From: Saururus chinensis
Lineage: Eukaryota; Streptophyta; Magnoliopsida; Piperales; Saururaceae
Direction: 5' to 3'
DNA: 64,000 bases
Assembly (NCBI GenBank): GCA_035235625.1
Contig: CP141142.1
Location: 52,307,644-52,371,643 of the forward strand
The notes below the pieces were generated by a model. It had not been told where the DNA came from, did no database searches, and worked only from the letters and a program-made list of their open reading frames with translations. The number at the start of each line of letters is the position of its first letter. Position 1 is the first letter of the stretch. The position numbers and the translations under genes were made by a program. Shown here piece by piece: positions 12,425 to 24,263 of the stretch.

Positions 12425-12578
12425 AAGGAGAGGACACTTTGTTTCCCTATTTCATGTTTTTTTTACTATAGTAGAAACATATCGGCGACTACTGTACCAT
12501 AAACAATGAGCTAAGTTACACTATCTAAAGGGCCATATAAGACATGAAAATTACAAGTGATACCCTTGCATTTTAACA
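12425..12578 (-). repeat. Copia 5' LTR (truncated)
   Basis: It matches the first part of the left LTR, including acactttgtttc, aaacaatg[ag]gctaagtta and ggccatataagac. The match stops near 12425, where integrase sequence begins. On the minus strand it begins TGTTAAAATGC at 12578. Confidence 0.8.
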
Positions 12579-12583
12579 TAATT
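12579..12583. repeat. Target site duplication of copia element (taatt), right
   Basis: Perfect match to 10108-10112. Confidence 0.8.
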
Positions 12584-15080
12584 AGTGCCTCTTGTGTTCC
12601 ATTTTTTCTTTTTTAGTATGTTTTTTTGTTCCCTTATTGTTTGATTGTCCCTCACATTCATTAAATCTGATCTATTAGACAAAATCAAGAAATCTCACTT
12701 CAAATTGAGCTCCAAGAGGCCATCTAAAGCCCCCCATTTTTCAGGGTATTTTTTTTGTTTTTGAAGTTTCCCATGATTGAGAGCAAATAGATGGAGACTT
12801 GAGGGCTCTAAAGTTGATGGGCGGCCTATAGATGGGCCTTTCATGAACTTCGTGGGTTTTTTCAAGGGCTTGTGGCAACAATCTTTGCATGCAGTGGTGC
12901 TTGAGAAGCTACTTCTAGAAGTAGAAGAATGTAAGAAAAAAGGCCATTTTTTTGTTTTCTTGCATTCGAGAAAAAGCATTGTTACTAATTTTAGACGATT
13001 TTCTGTTGCCAACGTTTTGAAGAATTGATTAACAAACTTTGTTGTTTCTTACATTTGAGAAAAAGCAATGTTTTGTTGCTAACTTCAATTGATTTTCTGT
13101 TGTTGATGTTTTGAAATATCGATTGATAGACATTTCTTCATTGTTCATGTTATTGGTTATGTGTGATACAATTTTTCACTAAATACTCCATTCCGAGATG
13201 ATCCTTACACTATACTAATACATTCAAGCGAACCCATTTCTTCCAACTAAAGACTTTCATAGTTTTGTTCTTCTATTTCTCTTGTTATGTTGCAGACAAT
13301 TATAGTCCTAAAGAGCCTGAAACCAATTCATGAATTTTTTTTCTTCAAATGGGCTATTTGTAGTCAGGCATAATGGGCTCGGGCTCTAATTGGACGGGGG
13401 CTTGCCTGAGCCTATCTCGATTGCCAGCCCTAGCTAACATTATCTTTTCACGTGCACTATTCCTCCTTAAATTTTAATTTCTATCAAGTGTTGTTGAGTG
13501 GGTAGACAAGATTCGATTCTATCATGACCAAGGTTTTTTAAATAATATTTTGGGGATAAATGGACTGGAAAGCTCAAGTAAAAGTTTTTTACACAAATTA
13601 TGCTAAACCAATGACTAAAATAAACCCCACCATGTGACCACCTTTTCCTAATATAACAATAATATCAATCCATGATTATTTATAATAGATTCAAATTCAT
13701 TAATATTAAGTCATGTCTCATCCATGTCTCATCCATGTTCCAATCTATTTACTATCTACGAAGAACAAATAAAGTATGAGATGACAATCTCGTGCCTTAT
13801 TACATTCTAATAAAAATAAAGAAAAACCAAAAGCAGCATCCCTGCTCCTTGAATCCCGTAACTCAGCTACTCAACTACTCCTACACTGGGGTACCTATAT
13901 CATGAAGATGCATGAGTATATCCACTTATGCTCAATAGGAACAAACAAGTTTATAATCCCCACAGAGGAACTAAGCAGTGGTTATCCCTTAACATTATTT
14001 ACAACTTCCTACAAGTTTGTCATAACAAAACCCCTAACCCCATCTCACAACTTTGAAGGTCTTTAGACACCATGGTCTTAGTATTCGTAGTTATAATTAA
14101 ACTTGTCCCAGAAAGAAATCTCTACAAATCTCCCTAAATTTCCCAACTCCGACCTTGGAGTAAGACCCAAACTGTCGTGGTTGAGAAAAGAGTGTAATAA
14201 TGTCACAATCTCCTCCCTCCCAACTTTGGTAGAATCTATCTCCTTCGACTATAATTTTTGCATCCCATGAGAACCCAATACCATATGGCTTAGGCTTCCA
14301 ATTAATCAAAACATAGACTGCATTGATTTTGCTAGGTCAAACATTAGTCCAAAAGAAAGAGTCCTCTTTTAGACGGTGAATCAACCCACAAACAAGCACA
14401 AGGGTAATTTAGTAAATTTACTATAACCATTTGGATGTCTTGGCCCCTATTCGTACGCTCCCCATCCTATAGTATGATTTTATAAAATTATTTATTATTA
14501 TTATTATTATTTATATAAATAAATATGCTTAAATGGACAAAATTGGTAGGAACTGGCCCAATTTTGCTCAAGCCGGGTGAGTGGACCTCATCCAAACCCG
14601 CAACTTGTGCAGGTTGACCGGGTCCATAGGCCTGCATTGGCTCAAGTTGTCTTCCCTACTACACCATCTTCCCCATATGCATGCCAGAGGAAGGGAGGTG
14701 CAGCTGGCGAACTGCTGCCCGTCCGACCACCCTAGACTTGCCAAAAAGTCTCCGCAACTCACCTATAAGTCTTTCTATATCGTTTTTAGGCATGCATATA
14801 GGAGCTAAATGCTCCTCCTCACTGAATCTGGAGGCAGGAACAGAACCGAGGCTTCTACCAGCAAACCCAATGCCTAATTAGATGGAATTTCGCCTATAGT
14901 GGATCCTCCACCAATCCTGACTATGGCCAACGAAGTTTGTGTGACCTATTCCTCCCCCACAACCATTTTTCCCAGGGGTGCGAAATAGACAACTCGCTGG
15001 GAGTCTCTGCTATTAGAATTCAGAGTCTGGTTGATCCTTAACAAGCCAAGGGTGGCCCTGCAATTGTCTTTTCTGGCTTC
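12584..15080. other. Intergenic DNA without supported genes
   Basis: A diverged tandem duplication of about 90 bp lies at about 12955-13130 (shared gagaaaaagca[at]tgtt and gattttctgttg). A TTA microsatellite lies near 14488-14515. Open frames at 12695-13028, 14097-14309 and 14568-14881 show no known domain. Confidence 0.45.
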
Positions 15081-17461
15081 ATTGACCCATTTTGTTTCAC
15101 ACCCTGGATTTTCTCAATTCATTTTTGAATGAAAAACCAATAGAAACAAATTTTTTAAGAAACTCATTTGTCAAACCCTTCAATAAATAAACTAACCAAA
15201 GGTGTGACTCACTCATTTTTAAACATATGGATAACCAAACCATTGTGTCTTTATATATAAGATATGATAAAATCACAATCAAATCTCATAGGGTCTTGCT
15301 CGTGTATGTACCAAATTGCATAATATATACAACCATAAGTAATTGAGACTTCCGTGCCTATGTGTTAAAAATTACACACTAACTAAAGTTTATATCAAGG
15401 TTAGAAAATTCTACATAGAACTAAGAGCTTCACATCTTCTCTTGGCACAAGTGCCCCCACCCGCTTATTATTCTAAAAACCTACATCAACAATGGATATT
15501 GAGTATACAAACATACCTAGTTGGATAGCTGAACAAGAACTATAATATTTCAAGAATCATTACTCGTCAACTTTCCAACCAAATGAGTATATTAACTGAC
15601 ATAAATTCCATTTCAAGGAACAACATTTAAGCATGCATCAACTATCTTTTCCACTATAATGTGACTCTCATTCATAACTCTCCAAATTTGTAAGTGCAAG
15701 TCAAAGATTCTTTATAATATGGTAACCATGTCTAAAAGTACAGTCCTACCTCAATAGACTATGAACTACCTTACATTCAGGCTTCATGTATTCTAAAGTC
15801 TTCTTGCCACATCCATGCTATGAAGCTAAGGCCTATGTGGGCTCATAGACATCCATGATCATTGAAACCTCTTGTATTGCACTGCTAGGGACCAATCAAC
15901 TTTTAATGCTATAGTCCATTAAAACAAGACTCCTGGGCTTGGGAAGAGGCTCTACATAACTTTCATTTTTAGAGAGCAGGAAGTCCTTGGTCCTTTTTCA
16001 TACCGAATCCTTTTATTTATGTGGTTAAAGATTTACTTGAGAAGCCAAAGCACTAAAGGTTCCACCAACCTTAGTACTCAGAAAGACATCAGTCCTGAGG
16101 TGTGTTCCATTATAAGGATATTCACACACAAAAGTACATACAACCAATCAGAACTCAACGCATCATCATGTATAATTGCAATTCATGCTTCGAATAACTT
16201 GCCATTACTTCTCATAATAATAGGCTAACATACATAACAATTCTTGCTAAAAATACCCAAAACCAACTTACTATTGGTGGACTCATCGACATGTTGACAA
16301 AATCATCAATAACCATTGGTAAATCATCAACGCATCAACCCCCCTTTTCGAAAGTGGAATGAATAGGAAAATCACTCATCGATGTCCTCATCGACACGTC
16401 GATATCACTGTCGGTGGCCCATTGATAAGACATTGATGTACCATCAGTTCATTGGTACCATTCTATCTTCTTCTCCCTGCATCGATAGCATCATCAACAC
16501 GTTGATGATTATGTCGATGAATAGAGAAGTTGCAGAATTTTATATAATCATCAAAATAACTTTCTAACATCAAATCTAATCATGTAATCAATTTGAATCA
16601 ATCGTCAACTATCACATGAAAAGAATAAAAAGATGTTTTTTTAACTTAACACAAGGTGTCTGTACATGATTCATAATCCTCGAGAATAACATGCATAATA
16701 TTCAACAATGAACCAATCCAAACATAAAACATACCAACATTCATTAATCATGCATTTCTTGCTCTAACATTATAATTTAAGGTTAGCAATCTGACCTTTG
16801 ACCAAACAACAACGAGATCTCCACAACAACTTCAATTCTTGCTTCCTTGTTATGCAAACAATTTAAAATGATAAAGAATTTACTTGAATCAAAGTATCCA
16901 TTAAACATCAAGTACAAGCTTCATTCCTAGCCTTAGCTTGAGGGCTTAGAAATGCATTACAATAAAACTAAAAATAAAATGAGAGATGAAAATAGGGGAA
17001 GAGAGCTCCAAAGAGGGGGGAATGATGCCTCTATCACGCCCACCCATCTATTTATAAGAATAGAAGAGGTTGCTTCAAAGAGGAAAGTAAAATCATATCT
17101 CTGGATTGCATCCTAATTGATTGCCTGATTGGTTACATCTTTGACAATGAATAGATTCTAACTTAATCAAATAAATCAATAATTTATTTAGCAAATAAGT
17201 ATCTTTGAATCTTCTTTTAGATATCCAATCAGCCTCATTGTTTTTCCTTATGTGTATTAATCACAACCAATGAAAATATTCTTCATGTGCTGGCCTCGGG
17301 TTAGTTAACTAACTGTCCGATTGCATGCTAGATTTGACCTACAAATCTTCTAAATTTGGAATTTCTTCTTAAAATAACAAATGTAGCCACAAACGTCTTC
17401 TTTCCAATGCCACCAGAATAGTATCAATCTAAATTATATAAAGAAAGATATGGTCAAAATA
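15081..17461. repeat. Old LTR-like repeat (family 4, copy 1), interrupted by solo LTR 2
   Basis: It resembles 43300-45294: both contain the blocks tgatc[ag]ttgaaac, gaccaatca, ggctctacataa-type and ccttttttcataccgaatcc-type sequence in the same order, and both hold many short inverted motifs of the type catcgacacgtcgat. The start may be the tgtttcacaccctgg near 15093, similar to plant gypsy LTR starts. Boundaries are uncertain because the copy is diverged and carries the insertion at 17467-20835; some of it continues after 20840. Confidence 0.45.
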
Positions 17462-17466
17462 CTAAG
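17462..17466. repeat. Target site duplication (ctaag), left
   Basis: ctaag directly before TGTAAGGACCC and repeated at 20836-20840. Confidence 0.85.
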
Positions 17467-20400
17467 TGTAAGGACCCTCATCTTTAAACCGGTTTTGGTT
17501 TTCTTTAATTGTTGGTTATCGTGAGATTTACGTGTTTTTTGATCTTATTCAGTAATTTCGTAAATAAATAGTGTTTGTGATGGTTTTAACCAAAATTAAC
17601 TTCAACATTAGTGGTTTTAAGTGATTTTAAACCAAATGTGAATTTTTGAGATTTTTTGGAATTTTCACTATTTTCCCAAAAATTAGGGTTTTGGCGGGAC
17701 CCCTGTAGGCCCCACCGCCGAAAATTTTATTTTTGTGTCAAATGAACCTAGACATATACTTAAGGTCCCACAAAAATTTTCAAAATTTTATTAGGCTTAA
17801 ATTGTGCTTAAATTTGTAAAATACCCACCTTTAGCCTACTTTTCATATTTACACCCCAAAACTTACCTATGCATACCCCAACCCTTACTATAAAAGGGCA
17901 AACCTGAGCCATTTCCATTTTTGGGAATAGGCTAAGGAAGGAGGGCTGGCCTAATCCCCACTTAGGCCCGAATTAGAAGCCGATTAAGGTAAGCTTGCTC
18001 TAATTAAGCACTAATCTATGACTTTTCTCTTAATTTCTTCCAAATCTACCATTTTTCCCTTGATTCAATTCGTTTTTGACCATCAAAAGCTACTGATTTG
18101 TGTTTTACTACAAACCCTAACATTCAAAATTCGATTTTTACTACCAACAAGCCCTAGATCTAAGATTTAATTAGGGATTCCTTGGGTAAATCGATTTCTA
18201 TTAGAGTTTAATTCAAACTTATTGTGTTTTCAAGGATTTCAAAAAGGGTGATTCTTCAATCCGAGCTTAATCAAGTGCTGAGGTAATGGGTCTTCGAAAT
18301 CTCTGTTTATCCATGGTAAAACTCTTCATTTTTGGCTTATTTCAAAATGGTTTGCTTGATTTAGTGTGTTAATGGTAAGATTAGAAAATAGAATTATTTA
18401 ATCCTGATTTCTTAGGGTTTTGCATTATTATGGTTTGGTTTGATATTCTGGAAGTCAAGGAGGACTTTTGATGATGATTAGGGTGTTAGATGTGGATTTG
18501 AAGTGTTATCTATGGTGTTTCGGTTTGATTTTGCGAAATGAAGAAGATGACTGTTCTGCCGTGTTGGCGATCGATCGGCCTTGCAGGGCGATCGATCGGC
18601 TGAACTGTAAATTTCAAATTTTTGCGTGTAACCGATCGAACGGCCTGAAGGGCGATCGATCGACTACACAGAAAATTATATGTTGTGTGTATGATGTCTA
18701 TTTTGATGATTCCACTTTAGCTTGCCAATGTTATATGAATGTGGAGTGTTTTCAGCTATGTTAGGCTACTGGAAATGCATGCTATTGAGTTTATGGAGTT
18801 GAGACATATGCTTAGGGATGGTGGAATGACTTATGTTTTGTGGCATGATGTTGGAATCGTTATCTTGAAATTATGAATGGTTGTTTCTCTTTAGTTAAGC
18901 ATATATTTTCAGTAGGACTACAATCATTGTTGGACTGATTTGTCATGATAGATTGTGGTTAGTGGTGTGTGAATGTTGGTGAATGTCATGACTCAATGAT
19001 GAAATGAGTGATGTTATATGTGTTTAGCCTTTGTGGTTGAGTTTTGAATTGAGGTATGATTTCAACGATTCTTCTACTATGATTTCCGTTGGAATTCATG
19101 TTTAGATAGAAATTCACATGTGTAGTGTGGTAGTGAGTTGATTTTCAAGCATGTTGATATGCATTATGTGAAATGCTTCTACTAGTTACACACACACGTG
19201 TGGGGGGTTAAATGATGATGTTGAAGCTTAATATTGTAGTTATGAATGATGCATTAGGGGCTGGTGAGAGCACTTATCATGGATTAGGATTCATGTATGC
19301 TTTGCCCACGTATATACCATGCTGCACGCATCATGAAAATGGATTTCCAATTGAGGCTTTATCGTGATTAATCGAATTTGACCGATTGGATGCAATGTGA
19401 TGAAATTGTGTGCCAGATTGATCGGTCGTGGATTAATCGCAAGTTGATTGGTCCGAAAGGACATATTTTGATTTGAAGTTCCTGTGTGGAACGATTTGAA
19501 GTTCCTGTGTGGAACGAGTGCACTCCCCGGGTTGAGTCTTGTTTAATGGAATGATGTGGGGACGAGTTGTGTACTTGTCTTGCGGATATGTGAGAATATT
19601 ATTATGTGTGTCATCTGGACCCTGAGAATCCAGTGTGGTATGCCGTGTGCACCCCGCTACCACGTGTTCTAGGGTTCTCTGTGTGAGAACTCGGGCTCTT
19701 CCCTCCGCAGGAGATGTCCCTGGGCGAACACCCCTGCTCTAGATTCTCTGTGTGAGAATGGGACATCCTTGGCCAGGATCGTCCAGGGCGAGCAGTATTA
19801 GGGATTGACAACCCCGATCTTTCTCGAATTCTTGAAAGAAATTTTGGACCATGACACGCCTTCGTGGCCTTGTCTATGCTCCCGTCTGTGTGACATTATT
19901 GTGTGGTTACTCCTTGATGGAGTTTGATTTGATACTATGCATGTGGAATATGTATGCTAGAGATACATCCATGCATGTTGATTTTGATATTATGCATGTG
20001 GGAATATGTATGTTAGAGATACATCCATGCAAGATTGGTTATGATGTGAATGCATGTGGGAATATGTATGCTAGAGATACATCCATGCATGTTGATTTTG
20101 ATGTATGCATGTGGGAATTTGTATGTTAGAGATACATCCATGCGGGATTGGTTATGATGTGAATGCATGTGGGAATATGTATGTTAGAGATACATCCATG
20201 CAGATTGAATTATGCATTATGATGCCGTGTTGGGTGATATGAATGTGTGATCAGAAAGTGATGCACTATGTAAATCTTTGATCTGAACGATCTCATTTCT
20301 AAGCTATCGTATTTTCTACGTTGACAGTGATATTAAAACCATTGCTGAGTGTTAAAACTCACCCCTCTTTTGTGTTTTGATTTGGGGCTGCGTGGTGCGA

Positions 20401-20835
20401 CACGCAGACGGACAGGATTGCCTCTTTGAGGAAAGGTCAGAGGTAGCTTGGGTGTGATGATGGAGATCGTTGCGTGACTTACCTGCGTTTGTTTCATGCT
20501 TTATGTCCGAACCTTTGTGTAGGGTTCTTATCTTAGATTCATGTCGTATTTTGCAGTTGTGATGCTTATGACTTATATTGAGCCGGTGTGGGCTTTACTT
20601 AACTAAGCTTGTGGGTTTGAGATTGTTGTTTACTTTGTGATAAGCAACACATTTTCTCCCTTTTTATTTACTCTTGCTCAAAGGATTATGCGCACTCCGT
20701 GTTGCTGTTAATCGCCCGTGGTTAGGGTTAAGTCTTCCGCTAGATCATTTCTCAATTTTCACTTCGTCGCCCCCGCGCGCTTGACCGGCCCCTGGACCGG
20801 GTTCGGCTCGGGTCGGGCATCGCCGGGGCGTGACA
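17467..20835. mobile_element. Solo LTR 2, 3.37 kb, probably Ty3/gypsy
   Basis: It starts TGTAAGGACCCTCATC and ends CGGGGCGTGACA, with a perfect 5-bp target duplication ctaag. No gag-pol is attached. The start TGTAAGGACC and the very GC-rich 3' end (ggaccgggttcggctcgggt) are typical of long plant gypsy LTRs. It contains cgatcgatcgg palindromic motifs at about 18565-18665, a small tandem duplication at about 19478-19518 and a minisatellite at 19935-20205. The open frame at 18468-18764 is probably chance. Confidence 0.85.
19935..20205. repeat. Minisatellite with gagatacatccatgc units
   Basis: Five imperfect copies of a unit of about 50-60 bases containing atgcatgtgggaatatgtat and agagatacatccatgc. 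It is inside solo LTR 2. Confidence 0.9.
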
Positions 20836-20840
20836 CTAAG
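20836..20840. repeat. Target site duplication (ctaag), right
   Basis: Perfect match to 17462-17466. Confidence 0.85.
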
Positions 20841-21633
20841 GCTATGTCAATCTATCCGAATCATCTTCTTTCTTAATTTAGTTATCTTTATGCAAATCTC
20901 AAATCCAACGGGTCCATAAGGTTGTGTTTTACCATTCCATGCATGTTTAGACTATTAAGAGCCTCTTCTTGACTTTTAAATAACTTTGGGTAGTTGGACT
21001 TCACTTCCTCTTCCAGTTGGATCCTATTGAAGCCTGTTTAGACATGTAAACTCAATTAAGGTCCAACTAACCTATTCAAAACACAAATACCCCAAATAAG
21101 CAATGACTTAACACAAAATAGGATTGTAATTTAAAATTTTAAAATATTTTATTGAACATTATTTCAGTGCATCATCCCATCCATCATTGGCGACCATTCC
21201 TCTGATATATTCTGATTGACTTCTATTTCAGTTTTTGTACTCATTGGATTGGTGAAAGATGATTGACATGGATTTGTTGAGGGCAAGTTTCCCAGTTCTC
21301 CCAATTTGCATTGCACATTATTGTGTTAAAAAAATGTGATATTAGTCGACATCGTGTATTTTGTTAACACGCTTACATTTCAAAATGTGTTATCAAAACT
21401 ACGACATGAATGCATGTCGTGTTATTATATCTACGTTACAACTCATAATTGCAATATCACATGTGTATATCGTGTAATTACTAATGCAATATATTACGCA
21501 TCGTGTTTATTACTTCACACGATATGATTTACCCTTAACACGATATGTTTAATATCATGGTCTTGAGTACACGAAATATTCCAATTGCATATAATCTAAA
21601 GATTCATTATTACCTAACAGTTTCAAAGGTGAA
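20841..21633. other. Intergenic or old transposon DNA with ATCGTGT/ACACGAT motifs
   Basis: No gene. From 21345 to 21545 short motifs atcgtgt and acacgat recur in both orientations, as in subterminal repeats of DNA transposons. The adjacent MuDR remnant makes this plausible but unproven. Confidence 0.35.
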
Positions 21634-22180
21634 CTAAGTTTCATTGAATCCGTAATGAAATCTGACATTAGAGCTGGGATGAGCCATTACGATGGGTGAT
21701 TCAGCTCTATTGACTGTCTGGTTCTTTTCTACGAAGGGTGATGGTGATTTATCACCGTTGTCAGGTTGTTTCATCTCGGCATACAATGATAACACCTCCT
21801 TATTCGCCTTCTCATAAATGGAGAACACTGATTGGAGGTTCTCATCGTCTTGTAATTCATATATCATGGATGATTGGGATGATGAAATTAAATACTTCAA
21901 ACTGACATTACCATTGATAGAAAGTCATGCTTTGACTTGCCCCAGCAGCTCGCCAAAGCTCACCGACGGATGAACGTTCATCAACTGTACCATTCTACCA
22001 ATATACACGTCATCATTGCCTACGTCTCAGTTATAATGGATGCAAATACCGATCCTATCCATGATCGGTGTGAAAGAATGATCGTTTATGCGAAATGCAG
22101 CCTTTGGAGTACTCACACAATGTCTGCGGTGTCAAAAAATACTTTTTTCTTGTTCATTGACTCTCGCTGGTGAGTCATTA
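21634..22180 (-). pseudogene. MuDR-type transposase N-terminal remnant
   Basis: On the minus strand the conceptual translation contains a region resembling the N-terminal PB1-like domain of MULE transposases: a block with MNVHPSVSFGELLGQVK, then a stop, then NVSLKYLISSSQSS and YELQDDENLQSVFSIYEKA, followed by an acidic linker. MuDR proteins have a comparable order (a start of the fold, then S-x-K-Y, then D-D-E/D-L-x-x-(V/M)). There are in-frame stops and no zinc-binding or DDE region follows before the LTR-like DNA to the left. Assignment is by pattern memory only. Confidence 0.4.
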
Positions 22181-23296
22181 CGGGTCAGCTCCCGCCAACG
22201 AGTTTCGTTAGCCGCCGATGACTACCAGCACACCGGAACGACATGACATTGTTCTGGTGTTCATATATTACTCTCTACATTAAAACCTATATAATGGAAA
22301 TCTAAGGGCATTTTAGTCCACAAATAGGGTATATGACATTTTTGTTTAAAATCCAGGGAATATGAAATATTTCATTATTTGGCCAAGCAATATGGAAAAA
22401 ACTCAATATACTCTAAACTATCATATATCATAATCTTGTTAAATATTATAATTCTATCTCTTTGAAATTATCAATAATTTTTTAGTAATTATAATAAAGT
22501 TATTACTTAAAATATAAAGTGACAAATACAAAAAAATCGAATAATAATTCATTTGGGAAAGAGAAAAAATCTATAAAAAGTATTAGAACCCCCTCCCTCC
22601 CCCCACCACACACGCTTCATCACATAAGCATTTTTAATACTCTCTTTTGACAATGAGCTCAGTATAAGAAACACATAAGAGCCCTTTGATATCCATTATT
22701 TAGCTCATTGTAAGAGTAAAACATGAAAAACTTTCCCCTCCACTCATCCCCCCATCTTACCCCCTTTATCTCACCACTTATAATTTTTTTTTCTTCCTTA
22801 AATTTTATTCTTCAATTGTGTTAGTCAGTTTTCTTCATGTTATTCATTCTAATTTGTGTTCTATTAATATTGGGTATAGTTCATTTTGTTTTATAGAAAT
22901 CGAGTGTAACGTCATGGAATTAAATTCAAAGGTAAAACTTACATGTTATTTGTATCCATTTATTATTAAGAATTAATGTTTTAAAATTTTGCTTGTTTAT
23001 GCGATTGGAACAAACTTTTGTTAATTTATTGAGTTTATTAATTTTCAACATATTCCAAATAACTTGAGAAATATATAATTAATTTTGTATATGTCCATAT
23101 ATAGTATATAGGTATTCAAATTATTTATTTTAGTAATTAATAATATATTAATTTAAAAAAAATGTTAGAGTAAAGATACATTCGTGTCTATAGCTTCTTA
23201 TTAGGGCCGACCAAAAACTTAATTCATATTTAGTTATTTTTTATAAAAAAACGCAGATAAAAATGTCCATGTCCCCTAAATAGTACTCAGTTTCTA
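22181..23296. other. AT-rich intergenic DNA
   Basis: I see no gene, array or transposon end that I can support. Confidence 0.5.
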
Positions 23297-23305
23297 TTGT
23301 CAAAG
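23297..23305. repeat. Possible 9-bp target duplication (ttgtcaaag), left
   Basis: Compares with ttgccaaat at 26826-26834; seven of nine bases agree. Confidence 0.5.
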
Positions 23306-24263
23306 CAGTGTTTTAAAACCGGGACAGGCCTGACTGGCTCGACAGGGTTCAATTGGACCCAGTCAAAAATCTGGCCCGAGTCGTATGGGTTGTCAGGCCA
23401 CATTGCCCGGCCAGGTCAACTCAGCCCGACTAGTTAAATCAGCAACCTAGACAACCAGGGCGGTCTGGGCTTTACTACAACAAAAAAGATGACCGAAAGG
23501 TAGAAGGGGGAAGGAGCATAGGGCAGAGGGACAATGGTCATAGTGTGGCACATGGCCGGGGCAGGCTAGAATCCGAAAACCATGGCCTTTTAACTCTCCC
23601 ATAGTCGCCGGATCACCCTTGTCATCGAATCTTCCCGCTAGGCCACTGCCCTGGCCCTCAAGACCGCCTTCCACCCAATCTTTCCCGATTAGCCTTCCCC
23701 CTCTCTCTACTTCATGTTTTTCACCACTCTATGGGCCAGCTAGCTCACATGAACTTTGCCCTGTCCTGGCGACGGCGATGGGCCACCCCTCTTAGCCTAG
23801 TTCCACCTCTGCCACTTCCTTCTCTCCTCCGGCTAGATCTTTCCGCCCTCTCTTGTTCTTTCTTGTGGAGGAAAATAGAGGCAGTGCCAGTGGGAGCTAG
23901 CCTTCAACGAGCCTCTGGCCGGCCAGTCTCCTCCCGTAGTGCCAGTGTAGCTGCCTCTGTTCATCTCCGACCTCTCCTTCCCTCCCCTCTGTTTTAGCCT
24001 CTCCTTCCCCTTTCTCTGTTTCCCTCTTTCTATAGCCATCATGGACAGACAAGGGCTGACTAGACCTCCGTCTAGCTCCGCCCTAGCCCTGTGACGGTGG
24101 CAGGCAGCAGCTCTAGATCCAACACCACCTCCTCTCGCCCTGGCTGAGCTCCATCGTCCAATATCCTGTCGTTGCGCCACTCTGGGGGAAGATGGAAGAG
24201 TGAAGAGGGGAAGGGAGATGATGACTGCCAAGCGTCAGTTGGCCAAGGTTGTGGCCAGAGAGT

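Larger units (their letters stand above)
10113..12578 (-). mobile_element. Internally deleted Ty1/copia retrotransposon
   Basis: A minus-strand copia element of 2466 bp with a perfect 5-bp target duplication (taatt). In element orientation it has a truncated 5' LTR (about 12425-12578), integrase C-terminal part, reverse transcriptase and RNase H remnants, a polypurine tract AAGAGGGGG (10380-10388) and a complete 3' LTR (10113-10379). The 5' LTR runs directly into integrase. The rest of that LTR, the primer binding site, gag, protease and the first half of integrase are missing. The coding part holds many stops, so it is dead. Confidence 0.88.

Noticed and set aside
18468-18764. 98-residue open frame inside solo LTR 2
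   Set aside because: It depends on the repeated cgatcgatcgg motif and shows no domain; LTRs of this type are noncoding.
24255-24263. Target duplication for copy A (ccagagagt against aggagagaa)
   Set aside because: The flanks do not align convincingly at the right offset.
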